Positions 58,990 to 64,000 of a stretch of 64,000 nt of DNA are shown piece after piece. Position 1 is the stretch's first letter. Each line of letters starts with the position of its first letter. Position numbers and translations under genes: made by a program. This stretch comes from Streptomyces netropsis (GTDB taxonomy: Bacteria; Actinomycetota; Actinomycetes; Streptomycetales; Streptomycetaceae), in assembly GCF_014203545.1 (NCBI RefSeq), contig NZ_JACHJG010000010.1:62001-126000 (forward strand), in the 5' to 3' direction. The notes below the pieces were generated by a model. That model was not told where the DNA came from. It saw nothing but the letters and a program-made list of their open reading frames with translations, and did not search any database.

Positions 58990-59041
58990 CACAGCACCGC
59001 ACCCCGCGTCCGGAGGATCGGACGCGGGGTGCGGTGCTGTG
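58990..59041. terminator. Bidirectional terminator
   Basis: Perfect 23-bp arms (cacagcaccgcaccccgcg... and complement) with loop gaggat, serving the DoxX gene and the convergent nucleotidyltransferase. Confidence 0.9.
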
Positions 59042-59060
59042 TGCCGTCGGCGGGCGACCG

Positions 59061-59795
59061 CTACGAACCGCCCTGAGCGGCAAGCTCCTTGGCCGCCTCG
59101 GTCAGGTCCTTGGCCGTGTCGATGGCGCGCCAGTACGCGCCGTGCGGGAGCGGGAAGCCGGCCAGCCGGCGCTCACGGGCCAGCCGCGGGAAGGTGGTGC
59201 GCTCGTGGTCGCCGCGCTCGGGCAGCAGATCCGCGAAACCGGCGGAGAAGACGTACACACCGGCGTTGATCAGATAGGGCGAGGGCGGCGACTCGATGAA
59301 GTCGAGGACGTGCCCGAACTCGTCCGTCTCCACCGCGCCCCACGGGATGCGCGGGCGGGCCAGCGCCAGGGTCGCCGTGGCGTCGCGCTCATGGTGGAAG
59401 GCGGCCATCTCGCGGAGCGAGAAGCGGGTCCAGATGTCGCCGTTGGTGGCGTACCAGGGTTGGTCCGGGTGGGGCAGCGACGCCGCGGCGTGCTTGAGGC
59501 CGCCACCTCGGCCGAGGGGCTCCTTCTCGACCACGGTGGTCACCCGGAGCGGCAGGTCGGCCGACACGAGCCAGTCCTGGAGCACCTCGGCCAGATGGCC
59601 GCAGGAGACCACGGCATCGGTGACGCCCTCGGCGGCCAGCCAGGCGAGTTGGTGGCCGATGATCGGGGTCCCCGTGCCGGGGATCTCGACCATCGGCTTG
59701 GGACGGTCGTCGGTGTACGGGCGCAGCCGCGACCCCTGGCCGCCGGCCAGGACGACGGCCTGCGTGGGGTACGGATGGGCGTGGATGCCGGTCAT
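59061..59795 (-). CDS. Sugar-phosphate nucleotidyltransferase
   Basis: A 244-residue NTP-transferase: AVVLAGGQGSRLRPYTDDRPKPMVEI is the pyrophosphorylase signature, followed by EKEPLGRGGGLKHA, YATNGDIW (metal-binding Asp), and SPYLINAGVYVFS. It makes an NDP-sugar, probably GDP- or dTDP-linked, for a glycan. TATCGT lies 7 nt before ATG 59795, predicting a leaderless message. Not within a visible polysaccharide cluster. Confidence 0.87.
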   Translation of the reverse strand: MTGIHAHPYPTQAVVLAGGQGSRLRPYTDDRPKPMVEIPGTGTPIIGHQLAWLAAEGVTDAVVSCGHLAEVLQDWLVSADLPLRVTTVVEKEPLGRGGGLKHAAASLPHPDQPWYATNGDIWTRFSLREMAAFHHERDATATLALARPRIPWGAVETDEFGHVLDFIESPPSPYLINAGVYVFSAGFADLLPERGDHERTTFPRLARERRLAGFPLPHGAYWRAIDTAKDLTEAAKELAAQGGS

Positions 59796-59864
59796 GCGTA
59801 CGACGATATGCCGTGGCACCGGCCGCCGGACGGCCGGTGCCACGGCAACGCCCGCGGGGGGCGG

Positions 59865-60284
59865 TCAGTGGTTCTGGGCGACGCCGGTGGCGAAGGACGT
59901 GTCACAGACGGGCCGGGAGAAGGCCTGGGCCTGCTTCACGGAGCCGTACTTGGCGACCGCGGCCCGCCCGAGCGCGCGCGCGATCTCGGCGCAGTGGCGG
60001 GCCAGCGAGGGGCGTCCCTCGGCGGCCTGCTGGAGATGCGTGAGCGCGACGCCCGGGTTCTTCTCCTGGAGCTCGGTGAGCAGCCGGTCGCGGAGCACCT
60101 CGTGCGGGGCGCGGGCGGCCTTGGCCTGGGTGGAGGCGGTATGGGAGGAAGCGGTGAGCACCTGCGTCCTGTCGCTCGGCGCCGCCCACGGGACGCGGGT
60201 GACCGCGAGGGTCCCGGAGAGCACGAGAACGACGGGAAGGACGAAGGCGAGAGTTCTGCCGATGCGGCGGGCGGCCTGGTTCAT
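59865..60284 (-). CDS. Small secreted or membrane-anchored hypothetical protein
   Basis: A 139-residue protein with an N-terminal helix (about 10-30, LAFVLPVVLVLSGTLAV) then a helical, Ala-rich domain with two Cys (RHCAEIA, RPVCDTSF) that may form a disulfide outside the cell. TACCAT lies 7 nt upstream of ATG, indicating a leaderless mRNA. No family recognised. It is 69 nt upstream of the nucleotidyltransferase. Confidence 0.7.
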   Translation of the reverse strand: MNQAARRIGRTLAFVLPVVLVLSGTLAVTRVPWAAPSDRTQVLTASSHTASTQAKAARAPHEVLRDRLLTELQEKNPGVALTHLQQAAEGRPSLARHCAEIARALGRAAVAKYGSVKQAQAFSRPVCDTSFATGVAQNH

Positions 60285-60480
60285 GTCGCAGATGGTAGCG
60301 AGGGGTAATGATAGGGCGACATTTAGTCACCCGGTCGAGGGACGCGACAGCGCGTGAGTGGGGTATCGATGTTGACGCACGGAGATCGAAAAGCGCGTTG
60401 TGCGGGGGTATTTCTCGGCAGTGGGTGCGAAGCGGATGTCCACTTGTGCAATGCGCTCCGTGCGGGCGCGGGGACGACCG

Positions 60481-60511
60481 GGCCCCGCACCGGTGCCATC
60501 GGTGCGGGGCC
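60481..60511 (-). terminator. msiK terminator
   Basis: 12-bp stem ggccccgcaccg and complement, 7-nt loop, 21 nt beyond the msiK stop. Confidence 0.8.
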
Positions 60512-60531
60512 GTCGTCGTACGCGGGGCGGG

Positions 60532-61668
<1,137 letters not shown>

Positions 61669-61862
61669 GGTGATGCGGTCCCTTCACCGGCAGGAACGTG
61701 CCGGACGATCCGAGTAAAAGGAGTGGTCCAGTCCAATTGGACGGGGTTGCCGGTGACGGTACCCGGGCGGGGGGCTGTTGTCAGCCCCCGACGTTTGTGG
61801 CTGACGGAACAGGGCGCTGTGTAGAGTGGTGCCGCGTTCGCGGGCCACGTCCCGCAACGGCT

Positions 61863-61936
61863 GCCGCCTTAGCTCAGTTGGCCAGAGCGTCGCTCTTGTA
61901 AAGCGAGGGTCGTCGGTTCGAATCCGACAGGCGGCT
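61863..61936 (+). tRNA. tRNA-Thr (anticodon TGT)
   Basis: GCCGCCTTAGCTCAG acceptor and D-arm; anticodon stem TCGCT/AGCGA around CTTGTAA (anticodon TGT); T-arm GGTTCGAATCC; acceptor partner AGGCGGC. Discriminator T, CCA not encoded. Confidence 0.96.
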
Positions 61937-61961
61937 CGAGGAAAGCGCTGATCAGCGCAGA

Positions 61962-61999
61962 CGAAAGGCCCCCCGGGAAGCTTCCCGGGGGGCCTTTCG
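61962..61999. terminator. Bidirectional terminator between tRNA-Thr and MMPL gene
   Basis: Perfect 19-bp inverted repeat (cgaaaggccccccgggaag and complement) with no spacer. Confidence 0.88.
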
Positions 62000-62028
62000 T
62001 CATGTGGGGTGTGGTGCGGACCGGTGAC

Positions 62029-64000
62029 TTACCGGCGGACCTCCTCGCCCGCCGGCCGGTGCGGGGCCGTGCCCGCGCCGTCGTGGTGGGCCTGGACGGG
62101 CTCCCTGGGGGAGTCCTGGTGGCCCGGCCACCAGGCCTTGTGGCCCAGCAGGGAGGTCACGGTCGGGACGAGCAGCATGGCCATCACGAAGGCCGTGAGG
62201 AGGATGCCGAAGGCGACCGCGAAGCCCATCTGCTGGAGCATGGAGTTCTCGGCGAGCATCAGGACGCCGAAGGTGCCCGCGAGGATGATCGCCGCCGAGG
62301 TGATGGTCGGGGTCGACTGGGCGACCGCGGTGCGGATGGCCTCCTTCGGCGGGACGCCGCGGCGGACCTCCTCGCGGAGCCGGGCGACCATGAGGATGTT
62401 GTAGTCGGTGCCGATGGCGACGACGAAGAGATAGACGATCACCGGCAGCATGAACAGCAGCCCGGACTCGCCCTTGATGTCCTGGAAGAGCCAGACCGTC
62501 GCGCCGAGCGTGGCGCTGAAGCCGAGGGCGACCGCGATCATCAGGTACACCGGGGCGACGAGGCTGCGCAGCAGCAGGCCCAGGATGACCATGATGGCGA
62601 TGCCGGCGACCGGGAAGACCAGCTTGTAGTCGTGGCTGACGGCCTTCTGGATGTCGGAGAGCACGGCGGAGGTGCCGCCGACGAGGGCTTCGGTGCCCTG
62701 GGGCGCGGAGGCGTGCGCGGTGTCGCGCAGGGTGCCGCCGGCCAGCTCGATGGACTTGTCCTCGGTGGGCCGGTACTTGAGCACGACCGCGTACTGGGCG
62801 ACGGTCCCGTCCGGGTTGCTGACGGCGGGGGCCACCTGGCCGACGCCCTCGATGCCGGCCAGCTTCGTGCGGAAGGTGCCGAGTTCGGCCTGGTTCAGCT
62901 TGGCGCCGTCCTTGGACTTGAGGTAGATCATGGCGGGGTCGGACTGGCCGGCGGAGAAGCCGCGCTGCATGTCCTTCATCGCCTGGACCGACTCGAGCTT
63001 CTGCGGCATCTGGCTGGAGGTGTCGAACTCGGCCTTGAAGTTGAACGCGCCGACGGCGAGGACGGCGAGGACCACGGTGGACAGACCCGCGACGATGCCG
63101 GGGCGACGGGCGACGAGGCCGCCGACGCCGTTGGCGAACCGGTTCTTCGGGGTCTTCTTCCACGCCTTGGACGGCCAGAAGGCCTTGGTGCCCAGCAGCG
63201 AGAAGACGGCGGGGACGAGCGTGAGCGCGGCCACCAGCGTGACGGCGACGGAGATCGCGAGCGAGGGGCCCATCGCCCGCATCATGCCCATGGTGGACAG
63301 CAGCAGGGCGAGGAAGGCGACGATGACGGCGCCGGCGGCGGAGGCGATGGTCTCGCCGACCTTGGCGACGGCGTCGGACAGCGCTTCCTTCGGCTCCTGA
63401 CCCTGCCGCAGGTGCTCGCGGTAGCGGAAGAGCAGGAAGAGGATGTAGTCGGTGCCGACGCCGAAGAGGACGACGATGAGGATCGCGGAGATGGAGGCGT
63501 CCGCCTTCAGCCCGCCGAGCTCGGCGGCGGTGCCGATGAGGCCGTTGGCGACCGCGGCGACCACGAGGATGATGATGACCGGCAGGATCGCGATGAGCGG
63601 GCTGCGGAAGATGACGAGCAGCAGCACGATGATGAGCAGCAGGGTCGCCATCATGATCATCGCGTCGGTGTCGCCGGAGGACTCCTGGGAGTCGAGGGCG
63701 CTGGCCGCCTGACCGGTGATGCCCATCTTCAACTGCGTCCCGTTGAGCAGCGACTTGCCGTCGTTGCGCAGCTCCTTGACGGACTTGGGCAGCTTCTCGT
63801 CGAAGGCGTTCTTGGTGGTGGCGATGATGTTGGCCAGGGCGACCTCACCGTTGGGGGAGACGGCCTGGGGTCCGGTGACCACCTTGGCGATCTTCTCGCG
63901 GTGCTTGCCCTCGAGGCCGGCCGACACCTTGATGACGTCCGCGCGGTCGGCGGCGGTGAGCTTGCCGCCGTCCTTGCGCTGGAAGACGACGATGGCGGCG
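62029..64000 (-). CDS. MMPL-family RND transporter (5' end beyond the window)
   Basis: The last 657 codons of a large RND-type MMPL exporter; the reading frame is open through position 64000, so the true start is outside. Two clusters of helices (about 130-345 and 470-600 of the visible part) each have the motif GVGTDYILFLLFRYREHL or AIGTDYNILMVARLREEV, i.e. the internal repeat, with the proton-relay GTDY in both. A soluble domain lies between. Typical length is 700-1000 residues. Substrates of relatives are lipids or antibiotics. The C-terminal tail is short. Confidence 0.92.
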   Translation of the reverse strand, partial: AAIVVFQRKDGGKLTAADRADVIKVSAGLEGKHREKIAKVVTGPQAVSPNGEVALANIIATTKNAFDEKLPKSVKELRNDGKSLLNGTQLKMGITGQAASALDSQESSGDTDAMIMMATLLLIIVLLLVIFRSPLIAILPVIIILVVAAVANGLIGTAAELGGLKADASISAILIVVLFGVGTDYILFLLFRYREHLRQGQEPKEALSDAVAKVGETIASAAGAVIVAFLALLLSTMGMMRAMGPSLAISVAVTLVAALTLVPAVFSLLGTKAFWPSKAWKKTPKNRFANGVGGLVARRPGIVAGLSTVVLAVLAVGAFNFKAEFDTSSQMPQKLESVQAMKDMQRGFSAGQSDPAMIYLKSKDGAKLNQAELGTFRTKLAGIEGVGQVAPAVSNPDGTVAQYAVVLKYRPTEDKSIELAGGTLRDTAHASAPQGTEALVGGTSAVLSDIQKAVSHDYKLVFPVAGIAIMVILGLLLRSLVAPVYLMIAVALGFSATLGATVWLFQDIKGESGLLFMLPVIVYLFVVAIGTDYNILMVARLREEVRRGVPPKEAIRTAVAQSTPTITSAAIILAGTFGVLMLAENSMLQQMGFAVAFGILLTAFVMAMLLVPTVTSLLGHKAWWPGHQDSPREPVQAHHDGAGTAPHRPAGEEVRR

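Noticed and set aside
57543..60308. 921-residue plus-strand ORF
   Set aside because: Overlaps the DoxX gene in another frame, crosses a strong terminator and is antisense to the nucleotidyltransferase; Arg/Pro-rich nonsense.

Overview
The window is a very GC-rich chromosomal segment from a Streptomyces species. The evidence is the codon bias, mycothiol genes (mshA, mshD), GlnR, Nur, MsiK, CarD, class F sortase and PhoRP. From memory, gene content matches the conserved core near S. coelicolor SCO4140-SCO4245, but in a different local order. No transposase, integrase, phage gene, rRNA or CRISPR array is visible. The density of long antisense reading frames is a GC-bias artefact.

Layout. 0.1-6.4 kb: dtd, a higher-order repeat tract, an iron-sulfur assembly protein (YgfZ family), the nickel regulator Nur, a three-gene vitamin B12 ABC importer headed by a cobalamin riboswitch, and a nitrobindin-like protein. 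6.5-11.5 kb: a sulfur-flavoured region with a DsrE-like protein, DUF1416, a thiosulfate sulfurtransferase preceded by a leaderless cysteine-containing leader peptide, and a MoaD/ThiS-like carrier. 11.5-15.3 kb: a heterodimeric ABC exporter. 15.4-22.1 kb: hydrolase, glnR with an overlapping upstream ORF, a LacI regulator, an HtrA-like protease with its two-component system, and tRNA-Lys. 22-29 kb: housekeeping and RNA-binding genes, a secreted 5'-nucleotidase and mshD. 29.2-32.6 kb: a GntR-controlled ABC operon with two paralogous permeases. 32.9-36.9 kb: a polyphosphate module (ppk, CHAD, NUDIX). 38.2-42.4 kb: mshA, YbjN, an MFS transporter and gpmA.

42.5-47.5 kb is the most unusual part. It has a secreted Asp/His repeat protein, a class F sortase, a 47-residue cysteine-rich metallothionein-like peptide found by direct reading, phoU, and phoR-phoP separated by two tiny ORFs joined through GTGA overlaps and created partly by duplication of the phoP start. 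48.9-64 kb: carD, ispD, ispF, two acyltransferase-3 paralogues, cysS, rlmB, a DoxX protein, a sugar nucleotidyltransferase, msiK, tRNA-Thr and an MMPL transporter running off the window.

Two features recur across the window. At least thirteen starts sit 6-7 nt after a TANNNT hexamer, the arrangement expected for leaderless mRNAs. A dispersed palindromic element with core gtcctcaagcgccggacggg occurs in seven intergenic regions.
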